Shown: positions 36,380-45,664 of the stretch, one piece after another
Layout: the number at the start of each line of letters is the position of its first letter
Numbering within the stretch: the stretch's first letter is position 1
NCBI GenBank assembly: GCA_022843545.1
Contig: JALHNL010000005.1
Span: forward strand, 1 to 64,000
Source of the DNA: Phycisphaerales bacterium
GTDB lineage: Bacteria; Planctomycetota; Phycisphaerae; Phycisphaerales; UBA1924
Direction of reading: 5' to 3'
DNA length: 64,000 nt
Translations under genes and position numbers: made by a program
Notes under the pieces: generated by a model
What the model was told of the DNA's origin: nothing
Seen by the model: the letters and a program-made list of their open reading frames with translations, nothing else
Database searches by the model: none

Positions 36380-38836
36380 ATGCCACCGCCCGACCCGACC
36401 GCATTCGAGAAGCTCGGACAGTTCTACCTGGGCCGCGTGTTCGACACGCGGGCGCGGGCACGCACCGACGACCTGCTGCTGTACGACGCGCGCGACCTGG
36501 TGACCCACGCGGTGTGCGTGGGCATGACCGGCTCGGGCAAGACCGGACTTTGCCTGGCTCTGCTCGAGGAAGCGGCGATTGACGGCGTGCCGGCGATCAT
36601 CATCGATCCCAAGGGTGATCTGGGCAACCTGCTGCTGACCTTCCCGAATCTGTCGCCCGCGGACTTCCGCCCCTGGATCAACGAGGACGACGCGCGGCGC
36701 AAGGCGATGACGCCCGATGACTACGCCGCCGACCAGGCCGGCAGGTGGAAGGCCGGGCTGGCGGACTGGGGCCAGAGCGGCGAGCGGATCGCGAAGCTGC
36801 GGCAATCGGCCGACTTCAGGATCTACACGCCGGGCTCGTCGTCGGGTGTGCCGGTGTCGGTGCTGCGGTCGTTTGATGCGCCGCCGATGGAGATCATCGA
36901 GGACGCGGAGGCGTTCCGCGAGCGGGTCTCGGGTTGTGCCACCAGCCTGCTGGGTCTGGCCGGCGTGAGCGGCGACGCGATGCAGAGCCGCGAGCACATC
37001 CTGGTGAGCGCGATCCTGACCGATGCGTGGGGCAAGGGCGAGACGCTGGACCTGCCCACGCTGATCGCCCGTGTGCAGACGCCGCCGTTCATGAAGCTGG
37101 GCGTGATGGAACTCGAGAACGTGTATCCCGGCAAGGAACGCTTTGGCCTGGCGATGGCGCTGAACAACCTGGTGGCCGCGCCGGGGTTCGCCGCGTGGAC
37201 CACCGGCCAGCCGCTGGATCTGGGCGCGATGCTGTTCACACCCGAGGGGCGTCCGAGGCACGCGATCTTCTCGATCGCGCACCTGTCGGACGCGGAGCGG
37301 ATGTTCTTCGTGTCGCTGCTGCTGAATCAGACGCTGGCGTGGGTGCGGACGCAGAGCGGCACGACCAGTTTGCGAGCGCTGCTGTACATGGACGAGATCG
37401 CGGGCTATGCGCCCCCCACCGCCAACCCGCCCAGCAAGTGGCCGCTGCTGACGCTGATGAAGCAGGCGCGGGCGCAGGGGCTGGGCGTGGTGCTGGCGAC
37501 GCAGAACCCGGTGGACCTGGACTACAAGGGGCTGTCCAACGCGGGAACGTGGTTCATCGGCCGATTGCAAACCGAGCGCGACAAGCTCCGCGTGCTCGAC
37601 GGGCTGGAGGGCGCGCTGGGCGGGCGCGAGGGCTGGTCGCGCGATGCGCTGGACTCGATGATCTCCGGGCTGCAGTCTCGCGTGTTCCTCATGAACAACG
37701 TTCACGAGGATGGGCCGGTCACCTTCGAGACCCGCTGGTGCCTCTCGTATCTGCGCGGCCCGCTGACCAGGCCGCAGATCAAGACGCTGATGAACGGCTC
37801 GGGCGCGGCGGCTCCTGCGTCAAGCGGCGCTACCGCGCATTCACCGCCCAGCCACCCCGGCGTGCAGCCTCCGACGTCGGTCGGGAGTCGCACGCACTCC
37901 GCGCCCGCCTCCACGCGTCCCGTGCTGCCTTCGGAGATCCCGCAGTACTTTTTGCCCGCGCGGGCCGGGGCCGCCGTGACGTATCGCCCGATGCTGCTGG
38001 CCTGCGCGACGGTGACCTACACCGATGCGAAGCTCAACCTCAGCGCGGAACAGCCGGTGAACTGGCTGGTGCCCTTTGGCGACGGGCCGGTGGTGGTGGA
38101 CTGGGACCACGCGCAGGACACGCCCCTCACCGACCGGCAGGTGGCGCGCGAGGGCACGCCCTCCGCGTCATTTGGCCCCGTGCCGCCCGCGGCGGCGAAG
38201 CCCAAGAGCTACGACGACTGGACTCGCGCCTTTGCCGACGCGGTGCTTCGATCGGCCACCATGCGGCTGTTCCGCTGTGCGTCCCTCAAGGCGGCGAGCA
38301 CCCCGGGCGAGACGGAGGCGGCGTTTCGTCAGCGTCTGTCGCTCATGGCACGGGAGCGGCGCGACGAAGCGGTCGCCAAACTCCGGGCCAAGTTCGCGCC
38401 CAAGATGGCCACGCTCGAGGATCGCCTGCGCCGCGCCGAGCAGGCCCTGCAGAAGCAGCAGGAACAGGCGAGCGCGGCGAAGATGAACACCGGAGTCAGC
38501 ATCGGCTCGGCGATCTTCGGCGCGCTCTTTGGTCGCAAGAGCGTGTCGATGGCGTCCGCCTCGCGCGTGGCCTCCGCCGCCCGCTCCGGCTCCCGTGCCA
38601 TGCAGGAAGCCAAGGACGTGGCCCGGGCGGGCGAGACCGTGGAGGCTGTTCGCGAGCAGATCGCGGAGCTGCAGTCGCAGTTTGACGATGAGGTCGGCGT
38701 GATCGCCCGCGAGCTGGACCCCGTGAGCGAGCCGCTGGAAGAGATAGATGTGAGGCCCAAGAAAGCGGGCATCCAGGTGCGCTGCGTGCTGCTGGCGTGG
38801 GCCCCGCACCTGGCCGACGGCCGGCCCGCGTGGTGA
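36380..38836 (+). CDS. HerA/VirB4-like ATPase (DUF853/DUF87-type)
   Basis: 818 aa. Walker A is VGMTGSGKTGLCLALLEEA at about 48-66, with IIIDPKGDLGNLLL close behind as in HerA/FtsK-like pumps. Walker B is LLYMDEIAGYAPP at about 335, and LGVVLATQNPVDLDYKGLSN matches sensor/arginine-finger blocks of the family. The C-terminal third has Ala/Arg/Glu-rich coiled coil around 650-800 and a short hydrophobic GSAIFGALFG. This is a hexameric motor predicted to act on DNA or nucleoprotein; no nuclease partner (NurA) lies beside it. The ATG at 36380 is chosen because the conserved part starts just after; the ribosome site is weak. Confidence 0.82.
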   Translation: MPPPDPTAFEKLGQFYLGRVFDTRARARTDDLLLYDARDLVTHAVCVGMTGSGKTGLCLALLEEAAIDGVPAIIIDPKGDLGNLLLTFPNLSPADFRPWINEDDARRKAMTPDDYAADQAGRWKAGLADWGQSGERIAKLRQSADFRIYTPGSSSGVPVSVLRSFDAPPMEIIEDAEAFRERVSGCATSLLGLAGVSGDAMQSREHILVSAILTDAWGKGETLDLPTLIARVQTPPFMKLGVMELENVYPGKERFGLAMALNNLVAAPGFAAWTTGQPLDLGAMLFTPEGRPRHAIFSIAHLSDAERMFFVSLLLNQTLAWVRTQSGTTSLRALLYMDEIAGYAPPTANPPSKWPLLTLMKQARAQGLGVVLATQNPVDLDYKGLSNAGTWFIGRLQTERDKLRVLDGLEGALGGREGWSRDALDSMISGLQSRVFLMNNVHEDGPVTFETRWCLSYLRGPLTRPQIKTLMNGSGAAAPASSGATAHSPPSHPGVQPPTSVGSRTHSAPASTRPVLPSEIPQYFLPARAGAAVTYRPMLLACATVTYTDAKLNLSAEQPVNWLVPFGDGPVVVDWDHAQDTPLTDRQVAREGTPSASFGPVPPAAAKPKSYDDWTRAFADAVLRSATMRLFRCASLKAASTPGETEAAFRQRLSLMARERRDEAVAKLRAKFAPKMATLEDRLRRAEQALQKQQEQASAAKMNTGVSIGSAIFGALFGRKSVSMASASRVASAARSGSRAMQEAKDVARAGETVEAVREQIAELQSQFDDEVGVIARELDPVSEPLEEIDVRPKKAGIQVRCVLLAWAPHLADGRPAW

Positions 38837-38854
38837 AGCGAGGGCCGTGCCGAC

Positions 38855-41113
38855 TCAGCCGGCGGCGGCCTCTCGCATCAGCACTTCGAAGGTGCCCAGG
38901 TTTTCATCCGCCGCAGGGTCGGAGGAGATGGGCGTACGCCGGATGTATCGCCCGTCGGGCTGCAGCAGCCAGGCGTTGCGGGCGTCGACGCGCATGACCT
39001 CGAAGATGTGCTCGAGTTTGGCTCGGCACGCGCTGTCGAACACGGGCGTGACCGCCTCCACGCGCTGTTCGAGATTGCGGTACATCCAGTCCGCCGAGCC
39101 GATGAACCACTCGCCCTGCACAGGGTCGGCCTTGCCCGCGCCGAAGTGGAAGATGCGCGAGTGCTCAAGGAACCGCCCGACGACGCTGGTGACGCTGATG
39201 TTGTCCGACAACCCGGGCACGCCGGGGCGCAGGCAGCAGAAGCCGCGGACGAACAGCTCGACCTTCACGCCGGCCTGGCTGGCCTTGTAGAGCGCGTGGG
39301 TGATCGTGCTGTCTTCCAGCGCGTTCATCTTGGCGACGATCCGCCCGCCCACGGGCGAGCGTCCCTCGGCGTGCGCGCGGGCGATGTCGGCCTCGCGGGC
39401 GATCATCGCGAGCAGCCCCGGCTTCATCGTCGCGGGGGCCACCAGCAGCTTGCGGTAGTCCTTCTTGAGGCTGCGCCCGGTGAGCAGGTTGAACAGGTTC
39501 ACCGCGTCGTCGGTGATGTCGGGGTTGCACGTGAACAGGCCCAGGTCGGTGTAGACATTCGCCGTGGTCGGGTGGTAGTTGCCCGTGCCCAGGTGGGCGT
39601 AGGTGCGCAGACCGTCGGCCTCGCGGCGCACGACCAGCGCGGCCTTGCAGTGCGTCTTGAGCCCCACCACGCCGTAGGCCACGTGCACGCCGGCACGCTC
39701 GAGCATCTGCGCGATGCGGACGTTGCGTCCTTCGTCAAAGCGGGCCTGGAGTTCAACCAGCACGGCCACCTGCTTGCCCGCTTCCGCGGCCTTGATGAGG
39801 TGGGCGATGAACGGGGAGTCGCGCGACGTGCGGTAGATCGTCTGCTTGATCGCCAGCACGGCCGGGTCGGCCGCCGCCTCCGCGATGAACCGCTCCGTGC
39901 TCGCGGTGAAGCTCTCGTAGGGGTGGTGGACCAGCACATCGCCGCGACGGATGAGTTCGAAGATCGAGGAGTCGCTGTCCGCCAGCCGCCTGGGCTGAAC
40001 GGGAATCCACGGCTGCAACTTCAGGTCGGGCCGAGGCAGGTCGGCGATCTCGTTGAGCGAGCGGAAGTCGAGCAGACCCTGGCTGGGGTCGGTGTCGCTG
40101 GGCTTGAGCTGGAACATCTCCAGAACCCGCGTGGTCATCGCGGGCGAGGCTCCGCGGCCGATCTCCAGACGGACGACCTTCGCAAAGCGCCGGCGGCGCA
40201 GCTGCGCCTCGACGTAATCCAGGAGATTGTCCGCGTCGTGGCTGTCGCTGCCCGCCGCGCCCTCAGCGGCGCGCGTCACGCGGAAGAACATCACTTCCTC
40301 GATCTTCATCCCGGGGAACAGGTCGGCGAGGTTGTGCCGGATGAGGTCGTGCAACTGCACGAACGTCCCGCGTCCGCCCTCGGGCTTCTGCCCCTCGGGC
40401 AGGGGCACGCGGATCCACTGCGGAAGACCGCCGCCCCAGGGCACCTTGATCCGCGCGAACAGCGGCTCGGGGTTCCCCGGCTGGTGCAGAAGCACGCCGA
40501 TGTTGGACGACAGGTTGCTGATGAACGGGAAACGGTGGCCCGGGTCCACCGCCAGCGGGGTCAGGAGCGGGAACACCCAGCGCCGATACCACGTGTCCGC
40601 CCGCTCACGCTCGTCCGCGGACAGCTCAGTGTACTCGGCCAGATGAACACCCTCACGCTTGAGCGCAGGGCGGATCGACCGCTCAAAGCACACAGCCTGC
40701 TGCTCTTCCAGGTGCTCAAAGGTCTTCCGCACCGTCGCCAGCATCTGCGCGGGCGAGGGGTGGGTGTCGTCGTCGGCGTGCAGGCCCGAATCGATGGCGC
40801 GCTGCAGCCAGCCCACACGCTTCATCACGAACTCGTCGAGATTGCTGGTGAAGATCGCGAGGAACCGCGTGCGCTCCAGCAGCGGCAGCCGGTCGTCCAG
40901 CGCCTGCGACAGCACCCGCGCGTTGAACTCCAGCCACGACAGATCGCGGTTGAACGTCTTGCTGCCTTCGCGAACGTCGGGTCGCGCGAGGGGCGCCATC
41001 AGCGACTCCACGGGCGCCCCGAAGGGCGCGGGCTTCGCCATGTCTTCCGCCGGGGCGTGCCCGTTCAGGCGGTTGGCGGGGCGGACGATGGGATCGATCG
41101 GGGTCTTGGGCAT
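38855..41113 (-). CDS. ppk1: Polyphosphate kinase 1
   Basis: 752 aa. It reversibly polymerises the gamma-phosphate of ATP into polyphosphate. Family blocks: NRDLSWLEFNARVLSQALD at the N-terminal domain, FTSNLDEFVMKRVGWL, HHPYESF, the first catalytic block VALKTH-like (GLKTHCKAALVVRRE), the phospho-histidine segment YAHLGTGNYHPTTANVYTDL, and FFIGSADWMYRN-like (WFIGSADWMYRNLEQRVE). Full length. It starts at ATG 41113; the first 35 residues are variable. It converges with the HerA-like gene, with only 18 bp between the stops. Confidence 0.96.
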   Translation of the reverse strand: MPKTPIDPIVRPANRLNGHAPAEDMAKPAPFGAPVESLMAPLARPDVREGSKTFNRDLSWLEFNARVLSQALDDRLPLLERTRFLAIFTSNLDEFVMKRVGWLQRAIDSGLHADDDTHPSPAQMLATVRKTFEHLEEQQAVCFERSIRPALKREGVHLAEYTELSADERERADTWYRRWVFPLLTPLAVDPGHRFPFISNLSSNIGVLLHQPGNPEPLFARIKVPWGGGLPQWIRVPLPEGQKPEGGRGTFVQLHDLIRHNLADLFPGMKIEEVMFFRVTRAAEGAAGSDSHDADNLLDYVEAQLRRRRFAKVVRLEIGRGASPAMTTRVLEMFQLKPSDTDPSQGLLDFRSLNEIADLPRPDLKLQPWIPVQPRRLADSDSSIFELIRRGDVLVHHPYESFTASTERFIAEAAADPAVLAIKQTIYRTSRDSPFIAHLIKAAEAGKQVAVLVELQARFDEGRNVRIAQMLERAGVHVAYGVVGLKTHCKAALVVRREADGLRTYAHLGTGNYHPTTANVYTDLGLFTCNPDITDDAVNLFNLLTGRSLKKDYRKLLVAPATMKPGLLAMIAREADIARAHAEGRSPVGGRIVAKMNALEDSTITHALYKASQAGVKVELFVRGFCCLRPGVPGLSDNISVTSVVGRFLEHSRIFHFGAGKADPVQGEWFIGSADWMYRNLEQRVEAVTPVFDSACRAKLEHIFEVMRVDARNAWLLQPDGRYIRRTPISSDPAADENLGTFEVLMREAAAG

Positions 41114-41177
41114 AGGGGCGATGCGCGCCGCTCCCGGCGCGTCCAGTCTGGGTGTACGTCTGACGGGTCGCGACGGC

Positions 41178-41600
41178 TCAGCCTTCCGGCAGATAGATCG
41201 CCGCGCACCCCACCGCTTCGGTCACCCGGACGGACAAGACCCGAACCGGCGGCCGATCAGCGGCTGCACCATAGTTCGGATGTTCTCGGGCCTGAGTTTC
41301 GAGCCATGAGGCCAACCCATCACCGATGTGCCGGGCGATCTGCTCAGCGGAGGGGTTTGTTCGGTCAAAGGGTGGGACTTCGTTCAGGTGCTTGCTACGG
41401 AAGGGGGCGACCAGGGCCTGCAGACCCTGCTCCACCAGGTGGAAGTCCACCAGGAGCCCGTCGCCGTCCAGCCGCGGGCCTTCAAGGGTCACCGTCACGT
41501 GGAAGTCGTGCCCATGGACCGGCTCCACCAGTTGCACGGGCGTGCCGAAGCGCAGGGCGTGCGCGGCGGAGAAGGTCGCGTTGACTTCCAGGCGGTACAT
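41178..41600 (-). CDS. 6-pyruvoyl-tetrahydropterin synthase homologue with the PTPS-III ExxHGH motif
   Basis: 140 aa. Zinc ligands are H14 in NATFSAAHAL and the two histidines of VHGHDFHV. HLNEVPPFDRTNPSAEQIAR and VRVTEAVG complete the family signature. The catalytic Cys of QueD/PTPS-II (CxxxHGH) is absent: the sequence reads LVEPVHGH, so position -4 is Val and Glu stands at -3. That is the ExxHGH signature of PTPS-III, an enzyme that cleaves dihydroneopterin triphosphate to 6-hydroxymethyl-dihydropterin and can replace FolB in folate synthesis. I therefore prefer a folate role over queuosine. No folE, folK or que gene is adjacent. Confidence 0.87.
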   Translation of the reverse strand: MYRLEVNATFSAAHALRFGTPVQLVEPVHGHDFHVTVTLEGPRLDGDGLLVDFHLVEQGLQALVAPFRSKHLNEVPPFDRTNPSAEQIARHIGDGLASWLETQAREHPNYGAAADRPPVRVLSVRVTEAVGCAAIYLPEG

Positions 41601-41627
41601 GAACTTGCCACTGTAGGGAGTGCGTCG

Positions 41628-42566
41628 TCACCTAAAGTCGCGCCCGGACATCCCGCCTTTCGTCCAGCGAAAAGCGCCGTCGAACTCCAGGCCCTTGCCG
41701 GCCGCCGGCTCACCCAGGAACTCGCGGGGCACGTACTTCACCATCGCGGGCTGCTCGCCTTCGGGACCGGTGTAGGCCGCGGCCATCGCGGTCGAAGTCT
41801 GGGCGACCCGCACGGACCCATCGACGAAGCCCAGCGCGGGCGTCGCCGCCGGGTCGAGCGCGAAGCGCGGCCCGCCTTCGGTGTGCCAGGCGATGTCCTC
41901 GCTCCACAGCACCTTCTGCGAAGGGAACATCACCTCGCCAAGCCGGCGCGGCTTGAGGCGATACGACTTCTGGTCGCCGGGGCGGTACTCCACCACGCTG
42001 TGGTCCGCCCCCTGCTTGTACAGCCCGCCATCGGGCGTGAAGCTGCCGGGCGTGTGCGCCGAAGGCGAGAGGCTGTACGACGACGAGTAGCGCCACGCCT
42101 CGTGCGGCGGCTTGGGCCCCGCCTCGCCCTTCAGCCAGGCGGAGCGGACGGGGTCTTGCGGGCAGACCGTCATCGGGTCCGTGAGTGGCACATCCATGTA
42201 CGAAGCGATCACGATCGTGGACCACGCCGCATGGGGCTGCCAGGCCGCCGGGGCCTGGAACTCCGGCACCTTGGCGCTGCGCCGGATGATGTTCTCTCCC
42301 TGGCGCGCCGCGGCCTCCAGGTCATCGGCTCGGGGCCGGTCACCCGGGGCCGGCGAGTCGGGCGTCCACCAAAACGTCGGCAGGCTGTCCTTGAAGTCCA
42401 CCGCGTAGTTCATGCCCGCCACGAGAGTCTGCTTCAGGTTCATCTGGCACTTGGTTTTCGAGTCGCCGCGCCGGGCCGCGGCCAGCGCCGGGGCCAGCAG
42501 TGCCGCACCCAACGTGAGCAGCAGCGTGACTTCCACCAGGGTGAACGCGCGACGGGCATGCTTCAT
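41628..42566 (-). CDS. Prepilin-type N-terminal cleavage/methylation protein
   Basis: 312 aa. A short basic leader MKHARRA precedes the type IV prepilin signature FTLVEV with Glu+5, then a hydrophobic helix (TLLLTLGAALLAPALAAARR). A large soluble part with LGFVDGSVRV near the end is typical of the planctomycete pseudopilin family (DUF1559-like, with a C-terminal H/DG box). A strong GAGGAG precedes the ATG at 42566. No pilus assembly genes are adjacent; the secretin at 56.7 kb is the nearest candidate partner. It is divergent from the phosphohexomutase. Confidence 0.85.
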   Translation of the reverse strand: MKHARRAFTLVEVTLLLTLGAALLAPALAAARRGDSKTKCQMNLKQTLVAGMNYAVDFKDSLPTFWWTPDSPAPGDRPRADDLEAAARQGENIIRRSAKVPEFQAPAAWQPHAAWSTIVIASYMDVPLTDPMTVCPQDPVRSAWLKGEAGPKPPHEAWRYSSSYSLSPSAHTPGSFTPDGGLYKQGADHSVVEYRPGDQKSYRLKPRRLGEVMFPSQKVLWSEDIAWHTEGGPRFALDPAATPALGFVDGSVRVAQTSTAMAAAYTGPEGEQPAMVKYVPREFLGEPAAGKGLEFDGAFRWTKGGMSGRDFR

Positions 42567-42656
42567 GGCCGGACTCCTCATTCCAGCAACCTACCGCGCC
42601 CGCCCCGCCGCGCCAAGCCCCCGCGCCGTACATTTGGGGCCACAGGAGGATTGACC

Positions 42657-44111
42657 ATGGCGAGCGGCGAAGGCGTGCTGATGCTGAGCGTGAGCGGGAT
42701 GCGGGGCAACATCGGCTCAACACTGACGCCGGAGGTGGTCCAACGCTTCGCCGCCGGCTTCGCGGCCTGGCTCGCGCCGCGCAAGAAGGGCAAGGGCCCG
42801 CTGACGATCGCGCTGGGGCGAGACGGCCGGCGCGGCAGCGACCTGTTTGCGAGCTACGCCCGGGCCGCGCTGCTGGCCTCCGGGTGCGATGTGCTCGATC
42901 TGGACATCGCCATGACCCCCACCGTGGGCGTGGTGGTGGATCGCCTCGCCGACGCGGGGCTGGTGGTCACCGCCAGCCACAATCCGCAGAACTGGTGCGG
43001 GCTCAAGCCCATCATCCGCGAGCCCGGCGCAAAGGTCGGCAAGACGGACGCATCCGCGCCGGGCAAGAGCATCGCCGACGAGATCATCAGCGCGTTCAAG
43101 AAGGCCCCCACGCCCGCGCCGAGCGAGTGGAAGTCCTTGGGCCACGCGCGGGTGGACACCGAGGCCGCCATCGCCCACCTGGTCGCCGTGCATGAGGCCC
43201 TTGGGGCGAGCCACAAGCACCTGGCCGCGTTCAGCGGTTCCTTGCTGATCGACAACCTGGGCATGTCCGGCGCGGCCATGTCGGACTGGGCGCTGAGCTC
43301 GCTGGCGCCCGGCGCCGACATCGCGACGATGTACCCGTTCTCGTCCGACGATGAGAAGCCCTCGAAGCGCGGGCTCTTCCCCCACACGCCCGAGCCGACC
43401 GCCGAGAACCTGACGGGCCTGGCCAAGGCGATGAAGAAGGCCAAGGCCTCGGTCGGCTTCGCCCAGGACCCCGACGCCGACCGCCTCGCGATCGTGGACG
43501 AAGCCGGACGCTACATCGGCGAGGAGTACACCCTCGTGCTCGCCGCGATGGCGATGGGCGAGATGAAGATGCTGGGCAAGGGCGACAAGATCGCCGTCAA
43601 CCTCTCCACCAGCCGCATGATCGACGACGTCGCCGCCGGCTACGGCGCGAAGGTCATCCGCACCGCGGTGGGCGAGGCCAACGTGGTCGAGGCGATGAAG
43701 AAGCACAAGTGCGTCCTGGGCGGCGAGGGCAACGGCGGCGTGATCTGGCCCAAGGTCACCTATATCCGCGACTCGCTGGGGGCGATGGCCCTGGTGCTGG
43801 CGCTGATGAGCAAGTCGCGCAAGACCATCAGCCAGCTCGTCGCCAAAGTGCCCGCGTACGCGATCGTGAAGCGGAAGGTCGAGCTCTCCAGCGCCGAGCA
43901 GGCCAAGGAGGCCGTCGCCCGCGTCAAGAGCGCCTACGCACGCGAACGCCTCGACACCCAGGACGGCGTGCGCGTCGACTTCGACGCCAAGCGCGCCTGG
44001 CTCCACGTCCGCGCCAGCAACACCGAACCCATCATGCGCCTGATCGCCGAGGCCCCCACCCAGCGCGAAGCCGAGGCCGTGCTGGACGCGGCGGCACGGG
44101 TGATCGGCTGA
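42657..44111 (+). CDS. Phosphohexomutase (GlmM/phosphomannomutase family)
   Basis: 484 aa. It interconverts hexose 1- and 6-phosphates through a phosphoserine. The phosphoserine loop is VVTASHNPQNWCGLKPI, the Mg site DPDADRLAIVDE and the sugar loop GGEGNGGVIWPKV; the C-terminal phosphate-binding loop is RASNTEPIMRLIAEA. The start ATG at 42657 follows a perfect AGGAGG. The N-terminus reads MLSVSGMRGNIGSTLTPE, as in GlmM-like enzymes. Substrate (GlcN, Man or Glc phosphate) cannot be fixed from sequence; the archaeal/GlmM type is closest in pattern. Confidence 0.92.
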   Translation: MASGEGVLMLSVSGMRGNIGSTLTPEVVQRFAAGFAAWLAPRKKGKGPLTIALGRDGRRGSDLFASYARAALLASGCDVLDLDIAMTPTVGVVVDRLADAGLVVTASHNPQNWCGLKPIIREPGAKVGKTDASAPGKSIADEIISAFKKAPTPAPSEWKSLGHARVDTEAAIAHLVAVHEALGASHKHLAAFSGSLLIDNLGMSGAAMSDWALSSLAPGADIATMYPFSSDDEKPSKRGLFPHTPEPTAENLTGLAKAMKKAKASVGFAQDPDADRLAIVDEAGRYIGEEYTLVLAAMAMGEMKMLGKGDKIAVNLSTSRMIDDVAAGYGAKVIRTAVGEANVVEAMKKHKCVLGGEGNGGVIWPKVTYIRDSLGAMALVLALMSKSRKTISQLVAKVPAYAIVKRKVELSSAEQAKEAVARVKSAYARERLDTQDGVRVDFDAKRAWLHVRASNTEPIMRLIAEAPTQREAEAVLDAAARVIG

Positions 44112-44130
44112 CGCGCGGCACCTCCACACT

Positions 44131-44214
44131 CGATGCCTCGATGCCGCAGGCCTCGATGCCTTCTTCCCCTCGCCCTCTTCTCCGCGATTGCCCTTTGCCC
44201 ACTGCCGCATCCCG
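44131..44214. repeat. Short tandem repeats in a convergent gap
   Basis: CTCGATGCC recurs three times at 44130-44160, and ATTGCCC-TTTGCCC-ACTGCCG runs in 7-bp steps at 44187-44207. This is a third site where 7-bp periodic sequence fills a gap between genes. Confidence 0.5.
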
Positions 44215-44215
44215 C

Positions 44216-45235
44216 TCACCGCATCAGCACCCGCGCCCAGTTCCCCCAGCGGAATCCCTCGATCTCCGCGTCGCGCCACCCGCGCTTCGCCAGCGCGTCC
44301 GCCAGGCGATCGTAGTGCTCGGGCAGGTCGATCCCCTCGGGCAGGGCGGCGGCGCTGAAGCCGCCGTCGAGGTCCGATCCCAGCCCCACGCACGCCCGCG
44401 AGCCGGCGACCTGCGTGATGTGCTCCACGTGAGCGATCGCTTCGTCGATGGTCGCGCGTCCGGTCCCTGCCGCCGCCACGCGCGGGCTCAGGAACTTGGA
44501 GAACAGATTCAGCCCGATCACCCCCCCACCGCCGCGGTGCGACACCACCGCCCGCACCTGCGCGTCGGTCAGGTGCCGCTGGTTCGCCGGATCGCCCATG
44601 ATCGCCCGGCTGTTGGAGTGCGACGCGATCACACGCCCGCGGGCCCGCTCCACCAGTTCGTCAAACGCCCTGTCCGCGAGGTGCGAGACGTCATGCACCA
44701 GCCCCAGCCGATCGATCTCGTCGACGAGTTCGCGCCCGGAGGCTGACAACCCCGCCTCCGGGCTGTCCGTCGGCGTCCCGTTGCCTCCCGCGTAGCGCGA
44801 GGCCCTCCACCACGCCAGCCCCACCGCCACCACACCGCGAGCCTTCCACCACGCCAGTTCCGCCGGCGTGCGGATGGGGTCGGCGCCCTCGATCAGGATG
44901 CCCAGCCGCAGCGGTTCGCCTTCCGCGGCCTCACCCCTGCCCAGCGGCTGGATGAGCCCAAGGCCCGCCCACTGCTCGTACACCCGCAGTTGATCCAGCC
45001 CTCGCGCGTGCGCCGCCTCGGCATCCCCCGGCGTGTACGAAATCTCCGGCTCGTCCCCGCCCGACTCGACGAAGATCGTCCCCAGGCACGCGCCGACGCG
45101 GCCCTCCGCCAGCGACGCGATCGTCGCCGCCGCGGGCAGGTGCGGCCCGCCCGCGCGATCAACCGGCGCGAGCATGTCGCGCCCCAGCACCGCGAGGCAG
45201 GCCAGGTCCAGATGCGCATCAAACCACGTGGGCAT
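44216..45235 (-). CDS. Membrane dipeptidase family protein (peptidase M19)
   Basis: 339 aa. A zinc dipeptidase of the renal dipeptidase type, hydrolysing dipeptides including those with a D-residue. The first metal pair is DAHLDLA (H8/D10 region), then LGLVHDVSHLADRAFDEL, VIASHSNSRAIMGDPANQRH and GVIGLNLFSKF, closing with GLGSDLDGG. No signal peptide is evident despite the family name, so it is probably cytoplasmic. It converges with the phosphohexomutase. It may serve peptidoglycan peptide recycling, by inference. Confidence 0.92.
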   Translation of the reverse strand: MPTWFDAHLDLACLAVLGRDMLAPVDRAGGPHLPAAATIASLAEGRVGACLGTIFVESGGDEPEISYTPGDAEAAHARGLDQLRVYEQWAGLGLIQPLGRGEAAEGEPLRLGILIEGADPIRTPAELAWWKARGVVAVGLAWWRASRYAGGNGTPTDSPEAGLSASGRELVDEIDRLGLVHDVSHLADRAFDELVERARGRVIASHSNSRAIMGDPANQRHLTDAQVRAVVSHRGGGGVIGLNLFSKFLSPRVAAAGTGRATIDEAIAHVEHITQVAGSRACVGLGSDLDGGFSAAALPEGIDLPEHYDRLADALAKRGWRDAEIEGFRWGNWARVLMR

Positions 45236-45268
45236 GCGTATGGGTAGGCCCGGTCCGGACGGAGCGGG

Positions 45269-45658
45269 TCACGGCGATGTGGGTGTGGTGCCCGAGGGAG
45301 AGGCCCCGGGCGGAGCCGCCTCGCCGGCCTGCGTGGTGGGGTAGATGTCCGAGCGTGTGAGATGGTGACGCGCCCGGTCCACGAACAGCACGCCCAGCAC
45401 GATCACCAGCCCGATCAGTATGCCCAGCATCATCAGGAGGATGCGGTACAGGTACGGATCGCGTTCGCGCAGCGAAGGCCGCGGGGGCGAGAGCCTCTGC
45501 ACGCTCGCGCCGGGGGGCGGAGCCTCGACCGTGCTCATTTCCAGAACGGGCAGGCCGCGGCGCGTCACCAGTTCGCGGACGCTCGCCTCATTTGGGGCCT
45601 CAATGAACAGTTCAACCCCGCGCCCCGCCCCGCCCGCGATGACGCGATACACAGGCAT
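45269..45658 (-). CDS. Small single-pass membrane protein, unknown function
   Basis: 129 aa. An N-terminal soluble domain (MPVYRVIAGGAGRGVELFIE, then EAPNEASVRELVTRRGL), a Pro-rich spacer, one membrane helix (about 75-95, ILLMMLGILIGLVIVLGVLF) and a disordered Thr/Pro tail. The N-terminal pattern resembles a small ferredoxin-like sensor fold, but I do not assign it. It lies 6 bp downstream of the CoA-transferase gene on the same strand, so probably cotranscribed. Confidence 0.65.
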   Translation of the reverse strand: MPVYRVIAGGAGRGVELFIEAPNEASVRELVTRRGLPVLEMSTVEAPPPGASVQRLSPPRPSLRERDPYLYRILLMMLGILIGLVIVLGVLFVDRARHHLTRSDIYPTTQAGEAAPPGASPSGTTPTSP

Positions 45659-45664
45659 GGACGC

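Noticed and set aside
41178-41600. QueD (queuosine pathway) assignment
   Set aside because: The catalytic cysteine of CxxxHGH is missing and ExxHGH is present, which points to PTPS-III instead.
44131-44160. Operator-like CTCGATGCC triplicate
   Set aside because: It lies between convergent stops, so a promoter role is unlikely; treated as simple repeat.
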